From Novosphingopyxis iocasae (GTDB lineage Bacteria; Pseudomonadota; Alphaproteobacteria; Sphingomonadales; Sphingomonadaceae), in NCBI RefSeq assembly GCF_014334095.1, contig NZ_CP060495.1, forward strand, positions 2,069,001 through 2,133,000: 64,000 bases of DNA. The letters run 5' to 3'. This document shows, in pieces, positions 18,101 to 25,776 of the stretch (positions are counted from its first letter, which is position 1; every line of letters starts with the position of its first letter). Made by a program: the position numbers and the translations under genes. The notes under the pieces were generated by a model, which worked only from the letters and a program-made list of their open reading frames with translations, made no database searches and was not told where the DNA came from.

Positions 18101-18678
18101 AGCGAAGCGCCGCCGCGCTGCCCGCCATGCCGCTGCCCGAACATGTCGTGGCCGACTATCAAACCACGCGGCTGTCGCTGAAGGCGCATCCCCTCAGCTT
18201 CCTTCGGGCCGATTACGCCGCGCGCGGGTTCACCCGGAACGATGCGCTGAAGACAGTGCGCAGCGGCCGCCGGGTGAAGGTGGCGGGCGTGGTGCTGATC
18301 CGCCAGCGCCCCGGCAGCGCCAAGGGTGTGTGCTTCATCACGCTGGAGGATGAGACCGGCGTGTCCAACCTCGTCATCTGGCCCAGCGTGATGGAAGAGT
18401 ATCGCAGGATCATCATGGGCGCGCGGCTGATGGAGGTGGAAGGGCGCATCCAGCGCGACGAAAAGCAGGACAAGCGCAATGACGCTCCCGATGTGCTGCA
18501 CGTTGTGGTGGACAAGCTGACCGACGGCACCGACCGGCTCCTGTCGCTATCCGAAGACCTCCTCAGCCCCCGCGTCGCGCGCGCCGATCATGTGAAGGCG
18601 CCGCTGCCCGCAAGCGTGGGCATACGCCGTCATCCGCGCAACGTCAGCGTGCTGCCGAAGTCGCGCGACTTTCACTGA
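15193..18678 (+). CDS. dnaE2: Error-prone DNA polymerase DnaE2
   Basis: This 1161-residue C-family polymerase copies past damaged DNA when the SOS response is on. An N-terminal PHP domain (around GIADINTMAGVVRHH) is followed by the palm with acidic residues Asp434, Asp436 and Asp438 in PDIDVDF and a further acidic site in LKVDVLALG. Then come fingers, a helix-hairpin-helix region (LRERTGLGVPVL) and an OB fold near the end. The first ATG (15193) lacks a strong ribosome binding site, and ATG 15235 (MGDAFQPNPRAPF) may be the real start. A low-complexity insert rich in Pro, Ser and Thr (about residues 857-873) sits just before RLGFRQIDGL. It is the third gene of the cassette. Confidence 0.94.
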   Translation: MPDREGPEKRTLKAMGDAFQPNPRAPFVELGLLSPFSFLRGASDAVDMAVRALELGYDALGIADINTMAGVVRHHVELSTAKVRPVIGCRIETVEGLAFLAYPETRAAYGRLCALISAGRMATPEGDWQDKDVCQISLAMLERHAEGVHLILLPPADWEERFAIETLPQPDDGEEGSTLRLVHSAPLTGTIEALLPHLAARLPSMRHIAAAWLYRGDDIARINRLDALARAHGLAILATNDVHYSAPDRRPLQDVMTCIREKVLLKDAGYLLHANAERHLKSPQEMVRLFALWPHAITAARELADVCTFALTELHYEYPEDPVPHGRDADEHLADLAWAGAQAHYPGGVPAKVAALIDKELVLIGKMKIARYFLTIKDIVDFARSREPPILCQGRGSAANSAVCFCLGITGVNPAEHELLIERFISEERSEPPDIDVDFEHERREEVIQYLYRRYGRHRAGLCATVIHYRPRSAIREVGKVMGLSEDVTASLAGTIWGSWGSEVEEKRVGEAGLDLGDPQLRRVLKLADLLIGMPRHLSQHVGGFILTEGPLSETVPIGNGAMPERSFIEWDKDDIDALGILKVDVLALGMLSCIRKAFDLIDAHHGHRFTLADVPREDDAVYDMLCRADSIGVFQVESRAQMNMLPRLRPREFYDLVIEVAIVRPGPIQGDMVHPYLKRRSGKEVVEFPSPSPEHGEPDELKNILKRTLGVPIFQEQAMKIALDAARFTAEEANQLRKAMATFRSRGMVDAHQDKMVGRMIARGYDPEFAHRCFDQIKGFGEYGFPESHAASFAHLVYISSWIKCHYPDVFCAALLNAQPMGFYAPAQIVRDAREHGVEVRAADVNESGWDNALEAEPKSPARGKRDTTWSPPTHLHPMRLGFRQIDGLKQPDMERLVEERQCAPFASVADLRERTGLGVPVLQRLAEADAFRSIGLDRRQALWEVRALKNVPDLPLFAAAAARDEGQERSAAALPAMPLPEHVVADYQTTRLSLKAHPLSFLRADYAARGFTRNDALKTVRSGRRVKVAGVVLIRQRPGSAKGVCFITLEDETGVSNLVIWPSVMEEYRRIIMGARLMEVEGRIQRDEKQDKRNDAPDVLHVVVDKLTDGTDRLLSLSEDLLSPRVARADHVKAPLPASVGIRRHPRNVSVLPKSRDFH

Positions 18679-18705
18679 TTTCGGTGGAAAAGCCCGAAGC
18701 CGGGG

Positions 18706-19314
18706 TCAAGCGTCGCCGCGGCCTTCGGCAATGGTATCGAGGCGGTCCATCAGCTCCTCGAAAGGCTGACTCTCGCCTGCCCTGGCATCGGGCAGCGGAT
18801 CGTCGCCGGCCATGATCTCTTCCAGCGCCGTGCGGGCGCGCGCCACGCGGCTCTTCACCGTACCCACCGCAACGCCGGTAATCTCTGCCGCGTCCTTGTA
18901 GGAGAAGCCGCCCGCGCCGACCAGAATCAGCGATTCGCGCTGCCCCACCGGCAGCTTCGCCAGCGCGCGCTGCATGTCGGCCAGTTCGATATGGCGTTCC
19001 TGATGGACGGGGCTGACGAGCAGCTTTTCCGCCGCGATCTCGTTCCATTCGCCCTTGAACTTGGAGCGGCGCATTTCCGAAAGGAACAGGTTGCGCAGGA
19101 TCACGAAAATCCAGGCGCGGAAATTGGTGCCGGCCTTGAAGCTGGCCCGCGCGCTCCAGGCGCGCAGGAGGGCATCCTGCACCAGATCGTCGGCAAATTC
19201 CGGCTGGCTGCCGGTAAGCGAGCGCGAGAAGGCGCGCAGCTGCGGCAGCACCTCGGTAAGATGCTGACGGAACTGCTCGTCTGTCAGAACTTCGTGCGGC
19301 TCTTTTTCAGCCAT
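18706..19314 (-). CDS. ecfG: EcfG, general stress response sigma factor (ECF15)
   Basis: The 202-residue ECF sigma factor has region 2 (FADDLVQDALLRAW and FRAWIFVILRN) and region 4 (ALAKLPVGQRESLILV, then FSYKDAAEITGVAVGTVKSR). It directs RNA polymerase to GGAAC/GTT-type promoters when freed from NepR. I start it at ATG 19314 (MAEKEPHEVLT); the frame extends to 19359 without family similarity. It is the last gene of a phyR / membrane peptide / ecfG run on the minus strand and converges with dnaE2, 27 bp apart. Confidence 0.93.
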   Translation of the reverse strand: MAEKEPHEVLTDEQFRQHLTEVLPQLRAFSRSLTGSQPEFADDLVQDALLRAWSARASFKAGTNFRAWIFVILRNLFLSEMRRSKFKGEWNEIAAEKLLVSPVHQERHIELADMQRALAKLPVGQRESLILVGAGGFSYKDAAEITGVAVGTVKSRVARARTALEEIMAGDDPLPDARAGESQPFEELMDRLDTIAEGRGDA

Positions 19315-19362
19315 TAACTCGCTTTCAACCCAAAAACCGGCCCTGTCGGACCGGTCCAACCA

Positions 19363-19515
19363 TTATTTCGAACCCGAGATCCAGATGATGCTGAGAGCAA
19401 CGATCGCGATTAGCGTACCGATCGCCAGGACATAGCGGCCGATATGCGGCGTGGAGCCGGCGCGGGCGCGATCCTTGTCGAGATCGATGTCTTCGTTCCG
19501 GTTCTCATCATTCAT
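19363..19515 (-). CDS. Single-helix membrane peptide between phyR and ecfG
   Basis: The 50-residue protein begins MNDENRNEDIDLDKDRARAG, a very acidic and then basic cytoplasmic head. One transmembrane helix (YVLAIGTLIAIVALSIIWI) ends five residues from the C-terminus. It starts at ATG 19515, 74 nt after phyR and 48 nt before ecfG on the same strand, so it is probably co-transcribed. I know no function for it. The position suggests a role in the stress response, such as a membrane anchor or a small regulator, but this is inference from location only. Confidence 0.65.
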   Translation of the reverse strand: MNDENRNEDIDLDKDRARAGSTPHIGRYVLAIGTLIAIVALSIIWISGSK

Positions 19516-19589
19516 GGCAAACCCCTCTTCTCCGCCCCGCCTAGATAAGCGGGACGGTCCTGTCCACAAGATGTGATACGCGCGCGGCC

Positions 19590-20393
19590 TCAGGCCGCGA
19601 CGTTCATGCCGTCGAAGAACAGCGCCTGAGCGATAGCGGTTTTCACCGTATCACGCTGGAAAGGCTTGGTGATGAGGAAGGCCGGTTCCGGCTTTTCGCC
19701 CGTCAGCAGCCGCTCCGGGAAGGCGGTGATGAAGATCACCGGCACCTTGTGATCGGACAGGATGTCCTTCACCGCATCGATCCCCGAGCTGTTGTCGGCG
19801 AGCTGAATGTCCGCCAGAACCAGCGTCGGATTATGCTCCTTGGCCGCGGCCACCGCTTCGTCGCGGGTTACCGCGATGGCAGCCACGTCATGGCCCGATT
19901 CGGTAACGATCGTCTCGATATCCATCGCGATGATCGGCTCGTCCTCGATGATCAGTACGCGGGCATGCGTCTGGCGATCGATCTCGTCGGTCGCTTCGCG
20001 CACTAGCGAGCGGACCGTATCGACATCCTCACCCAGAAGCGTGGCGGCTTCGCTCTCGCTGAAGCCTTCCATGGTGGTCAGCAGCAGCGCGCGGCGCGAC
20101 TTGGGCGTGAGATCGGCCAGGCGCTTCTGCACGATGAAGTCGCTGCCGGCATCCGGATCGGACCCTTGAGGGCCGGCCTCTTCGCTCGCCCGCCAGAAGG
20201 CTTCGAACGTCTTGTACAGTGCAATGCGCGGCTCAAGATCGCGGGGGAATTCCTCCGGAGCTTCCACAATCGACTGCAAGGTAGCGCGAACGATTGCGTC
20301 GCCCGACTGCTGGCTGCCGGTCAAGGCACGTGCATAGCGGCGCACATAGGGGAGATGGGGCGCCAGTTTTTCGCCCAAGGTTTTTTCGCTCAT
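19590..20393 (-). CDS. phyR: PhyR, anti-anti-sigma response regulator
   Basis: The 267-residue protein has a sigma-like N-terminal domain (residues 1-130, LPYVRRYARALTGSQQSGD) followed by a receiver domain, the hallmark order of PhyR. The phospho-acceptor is Asp195 in LVLADIQLA, the acidic pocket is in IIEDEP, and the switch Lys lies in LITKPF. Phosphorylated PhyR exposes its sigma-like domain, binds NepR and frees EcfG. The start MSEKTLGEK at 20393 has AGGGAAC just upstream; the longer frame to 20582 adds unrelated sequence. Confidence 0.96.
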   Translation of the reverse strand: MSEKTLGEKLAPHLPYVRRYARALTGSQQSGDAIVRATLQSIVEAPEEFPRDLEPRIALYKTFEAFWRASEEAGPQGSDPDAGSDFIVQKRLADLTPKSRRALLLTTMEGFSESEAATLLGEDVDTVRSLVREATDEIDRQTHARVLIIEDEPIIAMDIETIVTESGHDVAAIAVTRDEAVAAAKEHNPTLVLADIQLADNSSGIDAVKDILSDHKVPVIFITAFPERLLTGEKPEPAFLITKPFQRDTVKTAIAQALFFDGMNVAA

Positions 20394-20606
20394 GAGTTCC
20401 CTGAAATCCGTGTTGATCGTTTCCGCCGGCAAGGCCAACAAGCCGATATCGGCCGCCCTGCCCCGCGATGAAACCTTTTTGAAGCCAATTGGTTTCGGCA
20501 CGCAGCAACAATCTAGCGATGATGCCGGTAATTGGCAAACGCATGAAAATTCCGCGGAGGGAAAGATTTGACTGGCCACCACCCCATGCTAGACGCGACC
20601 GCCTGA

Positions 20607-20813
20607 ATGACGGACAATGTGAAAAAGGATCGGTCGGTGGGCAAAGCGGAGAACAACCGGAAGGGCGATGACTCCGCGTCCAAGCCAAAAAATGTCGATT
20701 CGATCCAAAAGGATTCTGACCCGATCGCCCAGGCGCTTCGCAACGCCTATCAGTCCACTGTGGACGAGGGAGTCCCGGATGATTTTCTCGATCTGATCAA
20801 GAAGCTCGACTGA
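20607..20813 (+). CDS. nepR: NepR, anti-sigma factor of the general stress response
   Basis: The 68-residue protein has a charged, disordered N-terminus. The two-helix NepR core ends the protein: IAQALRNAYQSTVDEGVPDD, then FLDLIKKLD. NepR binds EcfG in unstressed cells and is titrated by phosphorylated PhyR. Here it stands alone on the plus strand, divergent from phyR, instead of lying in a nepR-ecfG operon. Its last 17 bp overlap the 3' end of the convergent kinase gene. Start codon ATG 20607 has no strong ribosome binding site. Confidence 0.9.
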   Translation: MTDNVKKDRSVGKAENNRKGDDSASKPKNVDSIQKDSDPIAQALRNAYQSTVDEGVPDDFLDLIKKLD

Positions 20814-21927
20814 CCGACGATACGCCGGCGGCGGGAAATTCCCGCTTCGGCGGTCCGATGAAGGACACGGGCAGCTGCATTTCCACGCAAAGGCCATCGT
20901 CGAGCCAATGTTCGGTAAGTTCGCCGCGCAAGGCGTTACGCACGCTGGTTGCGATCAGGCGTGACCCGAAGCCGGGCGATCCCCGATCTTCCAGCACGCT
21001 ACATCCCGTCTCCCGCCAACGCAGGAAAAGATAGGCATCATCGCCCGTGCCGCTGATATTCCAGTGGATCGATAAGCGACCAGCGGGGCAGGAAAGCGCC
21101 CCAAAACGCCGCGCATTGGCGGCAAGCTCATGCAGCGCCATCGACATGGCGAGCGAGGATTGCGGGCCGAACTCCAGCGAAGGCCCTTCAATATCGAGCT
21201 GTCCCTGCCGATCTTTGTGACCAAATTCCTGATTGACCAGCACCGTCAGATCGATCGATTCCCAATTGCGCTCCGACAGCTTGCCATGAATTTTCGCAAG
21301 CGCGGTAATCCGCTCCCGCAGCACGTGCAGCACATCTTCCTTGGAACGGTTGGAGCGCAGGGCCTGTTCGACGAGAGCCATCACGTTCGCCAGCGAGTTC
21401 TTTACTCGGTGCTGGAGTTCCCGGATCATGTGCTTGGCAAAAAGCTCATGCCGCTCGGCCTCGGTCGCATCCGATACCAGGACCGTGATGGTCTCCACCT
21501 CGTCGCCCTGGAACGTCGGATACCATTCGACTTCCAGTACGCGCGACCGCTCGCTCCGCTCGTTGACAAAGCCCATCACACGCTCGCCCCGGATCGGCTC
21601 ACCTGTCGCAATCACCTCCCCGATGGAGGATTTGGCCACCTGGCTCATTTTGGGCACGATTTCGGCAACGCTGCGACCGAGATGTTCCTCGGCAGGAAGG
21701 CCATTCAAATCCGCCAGCCACTTGTTGACGCGAAGATAATTTCCTTCGCGATCGAACGTAGCGATCCCGATGGGTGCGTGTTCGCGGAGCGCGCTGAATT
21801 CGGCGCGGCACCGCTTAAGCTCCTGGCGAAGCGCATCGCGCTCGGCGCGCAGTGCCGCCAGATCGTCCTGCACATCCTCCGGCGTGGCCGAAGATTGGGC
21901 ATTTCTGTCTGGATCGCTTTGGCTCAT
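20797..21927 (-). CDS. PAS-containing HWE/HisKA_2 sensor histidine kinase
   Basis: The predicted 376-residue kinase has a coiled coil (LAALRAERDALRQELKR), a PAS domain (LREHAPIGIATFDREGNYLR) and the HisKA_2 dimerisation helix with His173 in RELQHRVKNSL. An HWE-like ATPase domain follows (LHELAANARRFGALS, GFGSRLI). It has no membrane helix, so it senses cytoplasmic signals. Kinases of this class phosphorylate PhyR in sphingomonads and Caulobacter, and the location next to nepR supports that role. The frame opens further to an ATG at 22020; I prefer 21927 (MSQSDPDRNAQS). Confidence 0.88.
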   Translation of the reverse strand: MSQSDPDRNAQSSATPEDVQDDLAALRAERDALRQELKRCRAEFSALREHAPIGIATFDREGNYLRVNKWLADLNGLPAEEHLGRSVAEIVPKMSQVAKSSIGEVIATGEPIRGERVMGFVNERSERSRVLEVEWYPTFQGDEVETITVLVSDATEAERHELFAKHMIRELQHRVKNSLANVMALVEQALRSNRSKEDVLHVLRERITALAKIHGKLSERNWESIDLTVLVNQEFGHKDRQGQLDIEGPSLEFGPQSSLAMSMALHELAANARRFGALSCPAGRLSIHWNISGTGDDAYLFLRWRETGCSVLEDRGSPGFGSRLIATSVRNALRGELTEHWLDDGLCVEMQLPVSFIGPPKREFPAAGVSSVSRAS

Positions 21928-22083
21928 GAGCCTCGCCTGCTCCGATATGGCATCAACAAAATCAAGTTCCGATTGGCACAAACCAGTTTCGGTTACAAAG
22001 TTTCCAGACCTGCCAGCCATCCATCTGACAGAGTATCACTTTAAAACGGGATAACCGTCCGGCGAACTTGCGGGTCCAAAGGT

Positions 22084-22108
22084 GGAACGCATCATCATGG
22101 CGGCGGTT
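22084..22108 (+). promoter_or_regulatory. Candidate EcfG-dependent promoter upstream of topoisomerase IB
   Basis: GGAAC (22084-22088), 17 bases, then GTT (22106-22108) fits the general stress promoter GGAAC-N16/17-(C)GTT, except that G replaces C before GTT. The predicted transcript would start near 22115, about 40 nt before the topoisomerase start. The neighbouring genes encode the cognate sigma factor. Confidence 0.5.
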
Positions 22109-22155
22109 TCCATGCTCGCACCGCAGGCTGGCGGCGCGCGTGTGAGGAACGGACC

Positions 22156-23163
22156 TTGGGTGAAGCGCTGATTTATGTCGATGACGACCTACCCGGCATC
22201 ACCCGGCAGAAAAAAGGCAAGGGCTGGTGCTATTTCGATCCCGATGGGAAGCGGATCACCGACACGAACCAGATCGAACGGCTGAACGCCATCGCCTTCC
22301 CCCCAGCTTATGAAGATGCCTGGTTCAGTCCCGCCTCCAACGGCCATATTTTAGCGACCGGCTATGACGAAAAGGGCCGCAAGCAGTATCGCTATCACCC
22401 CGATTTCCGCGCGCAGCGGGAGGGTGAGAAGTTCGAAGCGTGCCGAACCTTCGGCCACAAACTGCCGCTGCTTCGCGCGCGGCTGGACGAAGATCTTTCG
22501 GGCCGGAAGCTGGACAAGGACCGGGTGGTCGCCGCGATGGTGCGCTTGCTCGATCTCACTTCTATCCGCGTTGGCAACGAGCAATATGCGGAACGAAACA
22601 AGAGCTACGGTGCCACCACGCTGCGCCGCCGTCACGCCAAGCGCACGGGCCGCAAGCTGACGCTGAGTTTCAAGGCGAAATCGAACAAGCATCGCGAAGT
22701 TGCGATCACCGATCGCAAGCTGCTGTCGATCGTAAAGAAGATGGAGGACCTGCCCGGCCAGCATCTGTTCCAATATATCGACGATGACGGGGAACCGCAT
22801 GCGGTGCAGAGTTGCCATGTGAACGACTATATTCGCGAAAGCATGGGCGAAAGTTTTTCGGCCAAGCATTTCCGCACCTGGTCCGCCTCGGCCCACGCTT
22901 TCGAATTGCTGGCCGACGGCGAGGGCGACATGACGCTGAAATCGGTGATGGACGAAGTCGCGGCGGACCTCGGCAACACGCCCACCATTGCGCGCAACAG
23001 CTATGTGCACCCCGCGGTCGTGGCGCTGATCAAGGACGGGCAGAAGGAATGGCGCGAGAAACTGGAGCTGCCGCGCAAAACGAAATATCTGACGCGGCAC
23101 GAACGCGGGCTGATCGATTTCCTCGACGGCTGGACCGCTGCGGATATGGTGGCCGAGGACTGA
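22156..23163 (+). CDS. DNA topoisomerase IB (eukaryote-like, bacterial type)
   Basis: The 335-residue enzyme relaxes supercoils by forming a 3'-phosphotyrosine bond. The catalytic Tyr283 is in RNSYVHP. Family landmarks are SIRVGNEQYAERNKSYGATT with the active-site arginine, LPGQHLFQY, and KHFRTWSAS with the second catalytic Arg. The length matches bacterial TopIB (about 340). Translation seems to start at TTG 22156 behind GAGGAACGG. The gene follows the stress locus and carries a candidate EcfG promoter, as stress regulons in alphaproteobacteria often include DNA-protection functions. Confidence 0.92.
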   Translation: MGEALIYVDDDLPGITRQKKGKGWCYFDPDGKRITDTNQIERLNAIAFPPAYEDAWFSPASNGHILATGYDEKGRKQYRYHPDFRAQREGEKFEACRTFGHKLPLLRARLDEDLSGRKLDKDRVVAAMVRLLDLTSIRVGNEQYAERNKSYGATTLRRRHAKRTGRKLTLSFKAKSNKHREVAITDRKLLSIVKKMEDLPGQHLFQYIDDDGEPHAVQSCHVNDYIRESMGESFSAKHFRTWSASAHAFELLADGEGDMTLKSVMDEVAADLGNTPTIARNSYVHPAVVALIKDGQKEWREKLELPRKTKYLTRHERGLIDFLDGWTAADMVAED

Positions 23164-23196
23164 GCGGCACGTCCGCGCCGCCCGGCCGAGGACGCG

Positions 23197-23373
23197 TCAG
23201 AAATCCCAGCAGATACCTTCGCGTTCCCAGTCGCCGTAACGCACCGGGCTTTTCTCCAGCTCTTCTTTTCGCTCCTCGCTGATCGGCTCTGGCTCCGGCA
23301 CCGGCGGGCTCGGCGGCAACGGCTCGACCGGATCGAGATGAGGCGGGCGTTTCTTCGCGACGGGACGATCCAT
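23197..23373 (-). CDS. SDHAF4-like protein (DUF1674)
   Basis: The 58-residue protein has a Pro-rich N-terminus and ends in the DUF1674 signature [17 protein letters not shown]. Eukaryotic SDHAF4 assists flavin-loaded SdhA during succinate dehydrogenase assembly, and alphaproteobacterial homologues probably do the same. The start is ATG 23373 ([10 protein letters not shown]) behind GCAGG. The gene is divergent from htpX with 105 bp between the starts. A much longer open frame runs upstream through htpX on the other strand, but that part is a GC-driven shadow. Confidence 0.85.
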   Translation of the reverse strand: MDRPVAKKRPPHLDPVEPLPPSPPVPEPEPISEERKEELEKSPVRYGDWEREGICWDF

Positions 23374-23478
23374 CCTGCTTACCTTTCGCTCTGCGCGGCG
23401 CCGATTGAAGGGGCGGCCATTGCTTCCCATATCGTTCGCAGGGGCTCCCATCGCAAGCGGGGGACGACGAGAGGACTT

Positions 23479-24420
23479 ATGAACCAGTTTAAAACCATGA
23501 TGCTGCTGGCGGCGCTGACCGCACTGTTCATGGCGCTCGGCTTTGCCATTGGCGGGCCGAAGGGTGCGATCTTTGCGCTGTTGCTCGAGGCGGGCATGAA
23601 CCTGTTCACCTACTGGAATGCCGACAAGATGGTGCTGAAGATGCACCATGCGCAGGAGGTTGACCGGCAGAGCCACCCCGAGTTCTACGGCCTGGTCGCA
23701 GGGCTGGCGCAGCGTGCAGGCCTCCCGATGCCCAAGGTTTATATCGTCGACGATCCGCACCCCAATGCCTTCGCCACGGGCCGCGATCCCGAACATGCCG
23801 CCGTAGCCGCCACCAGCGGCCTGTTGAACATGCTGAGCCGCGAGGAAGTGGCCGGCGTGATGGCGCACGAGCTGGGCCATGTGAAGAACCGCGACACGCT
23901 GATCATGACGATGGTCGCCACCATCGCGGGCGCGGTCTCGATGGTCGCCAATTTCGGCCTGTTCTTTCGCGATCGCAGCGCGGGCATGGCCGGTCTTGCC
24001 GCCGTCATCATGGCCCCCTTCGCCGCGATGATCGTGCAGATGACGATCAGCCGCACGCGCGAATATGGTGCGGACAAGGCGGGCGCGGAGATCAGCGGCG
24101 ATCCTAACGCCCTCGCCAGCGCGCTTGAAAAAATCTCTCGCGGCGCGCAGGCGATCCCGAACCATGCTGCCGAGCGCAATCCTGCCGCGGCGCAGCTCTA
24201 CATCGTTCCTGTGGGTATCAAGCAGATGTTCTCCACCCATCCTGCCACCGAAGACCGGATCGCGAAGCTGCGCGCTATGGCGGGATCGCCGCGTACGCCC
24301 GCCGTCGATCGGCTCCGCAGCGATATGTACGGCAAGCGCGTGCCCGAACCCACCGTACCCAGCAGCGGAGCGCGCAAACCCGCCCGCAGCGCGCTCGATC
24401 CGCTGGGCCGCGGCCGCTGA
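23479..24420 (+). CDS. htpX: HtpX, membrane zinc metalloprotease (M48)
   Basis: The 313-residue protease of the inner membrane degrades misfolded membrane proteins. Two N-terminal helices (residues 5-45) are followed by the zinc motif HELGH (His130), two more helices, and the third-ligand region [12 protein letters not shown]. The start [13 protein letters not shown] at 23479 sits behind GAGAGGAC. The C-terminal 30 residues are Pro/Arg-rich and look disordered. The TGA overlaps a possible CTG start of rsmB. Confidence 0.94.
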   Translation: MNQFKTMMLLAALTALFMALGFAIGGPKGAIFALLLEAGMNLFTYWNADKMVLKMHHAQEVDRQSHPEFYGLVAGLAQRAGLPMPKVYIVDDPHPNAFATGRDPEHAAVAATSGLLNMLSREEVAGVMAHELGHVKNRDTLIMTMVATIAGAVSMVANFGLFFRDRSAGMAGLAAVIMAPFAAMIVQMTISRTREYGADKAGAEISGDPNALASALEKISRGAQAIPNHAAERNPAAAQLYIVPVGIKQMFSTHPATEDRIAKLRAMAGSPRTPAVDRLRSDMYGKRVPEPTVPSSGARKPARSALDPLGRGR

Positions 24421-24464
24421 CTTCTTCCGCACCGGTCGAGGGTCTCGGTGCCCGCCGCGCAGCC

Positions 24465-25694
24465 TTGCGCCTGCTCGACGCCGTGCTGCGCCGAGGCGAA
24501 TCGCTCGACCAGGCGATGGGCGGCGCGACGCAGGGGCTGAAACGACCCGACGACCGCGCGCTGGCGCTCGCCATCGCGTCAGAAGCGCTGCGCCGCCTGC
24601 CCGATCTCGATGCGCTGATCGACAGCGCCACCAAACGCGCGCTGCCGGATGATGCCAAGGCGCGCAGCGTTCTGCGTATCGCGCTGGTGCAGGCGCTGGT
24701 CCTCGGCACGCCGCAACATGCGGCGATCGCCACCGCGCTGCCTCTGGTCGATGGTGGGCCGCGGCGGCTGGTCCACGGCGTGTTCGGCACGCTAATGCGC
24801 AAGGGCGCAAAACTGCCCGAAACCCCGCGTCTGCCGGGCGATGTGCAAGAGCGCTGGACCGGCCATTGGGGCGCGGACATGGTCGAAGCGGCAGCGCAGG
24901 CCATCGCCGCCCCGCCCCCGCTCGATCTTACCTTGCAATCGCGCGAAGACGCCGCCGTCTGGGCGGAAAAGCTCGGCGGCGTATCGCTCGCCGATCATCA
25001 TGTTCGCCTGCCCCGCGGCACCGATCTCACCGCCCTGCCCGGCTTCGACGACGGCGCCTGGTGGGTGCAGGACATTGCCGCGTCGCTTCCGGTCCGCCTG
25101 CTGGGTGAAGGCCGGGGCCGCACCGCGCTCGACTTGTGCGCCGCGCCGGGGGGCAAGACCATGCAATTGGCGAGCGGCGGCTGGACCGTCTCGGCGCTCG
25201 ACCAGTCCAAGCGGCGTCTCGAGCGGCTGCGCGACAATCTGAAGCGCACGAAGCTTTCGGCCGAAACCATCGCTGCCGACGCCGCCGACTGGCAGCCGCC
25301 GCAGCTTTACGATGCAGTTCTGCTCGATGCGCCCTGTTCGGCCACCGGCATCTTCCGCCGGCATCCCGACGTAATTCACCGCATCGGCGCGCGCGACATT
25401 GCGGAGCGCGCCGAGCTGCAATCCAGCTTGCTGGACCGCGCCGCCGCCGCCGTCGCGCCGGGAGGCCGCCTCGTCTATGCGGTCTGTTCGCTGGAGCCCG
25501 AGGAAGGCGAAGCGCAGGCTGCGGCATTCCTCGATCGCCATAGCGATTTCGCCCGCGCCGCCGTCGGATCGGACGAGCTGCCCGACTTCGTCGCGCCGAG
25601 CGAAGACGGATATGTCCGGACGCTGCCCACGATGCTGCTCGAGGCTGGTCGGCTCGACGGATTTTTCATCGCGCGGTTCGAAAAAGCGGCCTGA
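24465..25694 (+). CDS. rsmB: RsmB-like 16S rRNA cytosine-C5 methyltransferase
   Basis: The enzyme methylates C967 of 16S rRNA using SAM. An N-terminal NusB-like RNA-binding domain (LLDAVLRRG to about residue 130) is followed by the methyltransferase domain, with the SAM loop LDLCAAPGGKT, the motif IV cysteine Cys291 (DAPCSATG) and the motif VI cysteine Cys341 (AVCSLEP). The first usable codon is TTG 24465, but family-like residues (GLGARRAA) are encoded upstream. A CTG at 24417, overlapping the htpX stop as CTGA, may be the true start. The gene is next to rpe. Confidence 0.88.
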   Translation: MRLLDAVLRRGESLDQAMGGATQGLKRPDDRALALAIASEALRRLPDLDALIDSATKRALPDDAKARSVLRIALVQALVLGTPQHAAIATALPLVDGGPRRLVHGVFGTLMRKGAKLPETPRLPGDVQERWTGHWGADMVEAAAQAIAAPPPLDLTLQSREDAAVWAEKLGGVSLADHHVRLPRGTDLTALPGFDDGAWWVQDIAASLPVRLLGEGRGRTALDLCAAPGGKTMQLASGGWTVSALDQSKRRLERLRDNLKRTKLSAETIAADAADWQPPQLYDAVLLDAPCSATGIFRRHPDVIHRIGARDIAERAELQSSLLDRAAAAVAPGGRLVYAVCSLEPEEGEAQAAAFLDRHSDFARAAVGSDELPDFVAPSEDGYVRTLPTMLLEAGRLDGFFIARFEKAA

Positions 25695-25776
25695 TCCACA
25701 GACTTTGCACGAATTTTCCACAGGCGCAGGGTCTGCGCCCGTTGCGATGACGGCCCCGCATCGCTAGTTCGCCCCG

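Noticed and set aside
18679-18705. Terminator between dnaE2 and ecfG
   Set aside because: The 27-bp gap has no convincing stem or U tract.
21980-22005. GGAAAC-N16-GTTT before the HWE kinase as an EcfG promoter
   Set aside because: The -35 element is GGAAAC rather than GGAAC and both boxes are weak. I would not rely on it without mapping data.
23374-24810. Long minus-strand reading frame across htpX and rsmB
   Set aside because: It is open because of GC-rich codon bias opposite real genes. Only its last 58 codons (23197-23373) encode a recognisable protein, the SDHAF4-like factor.
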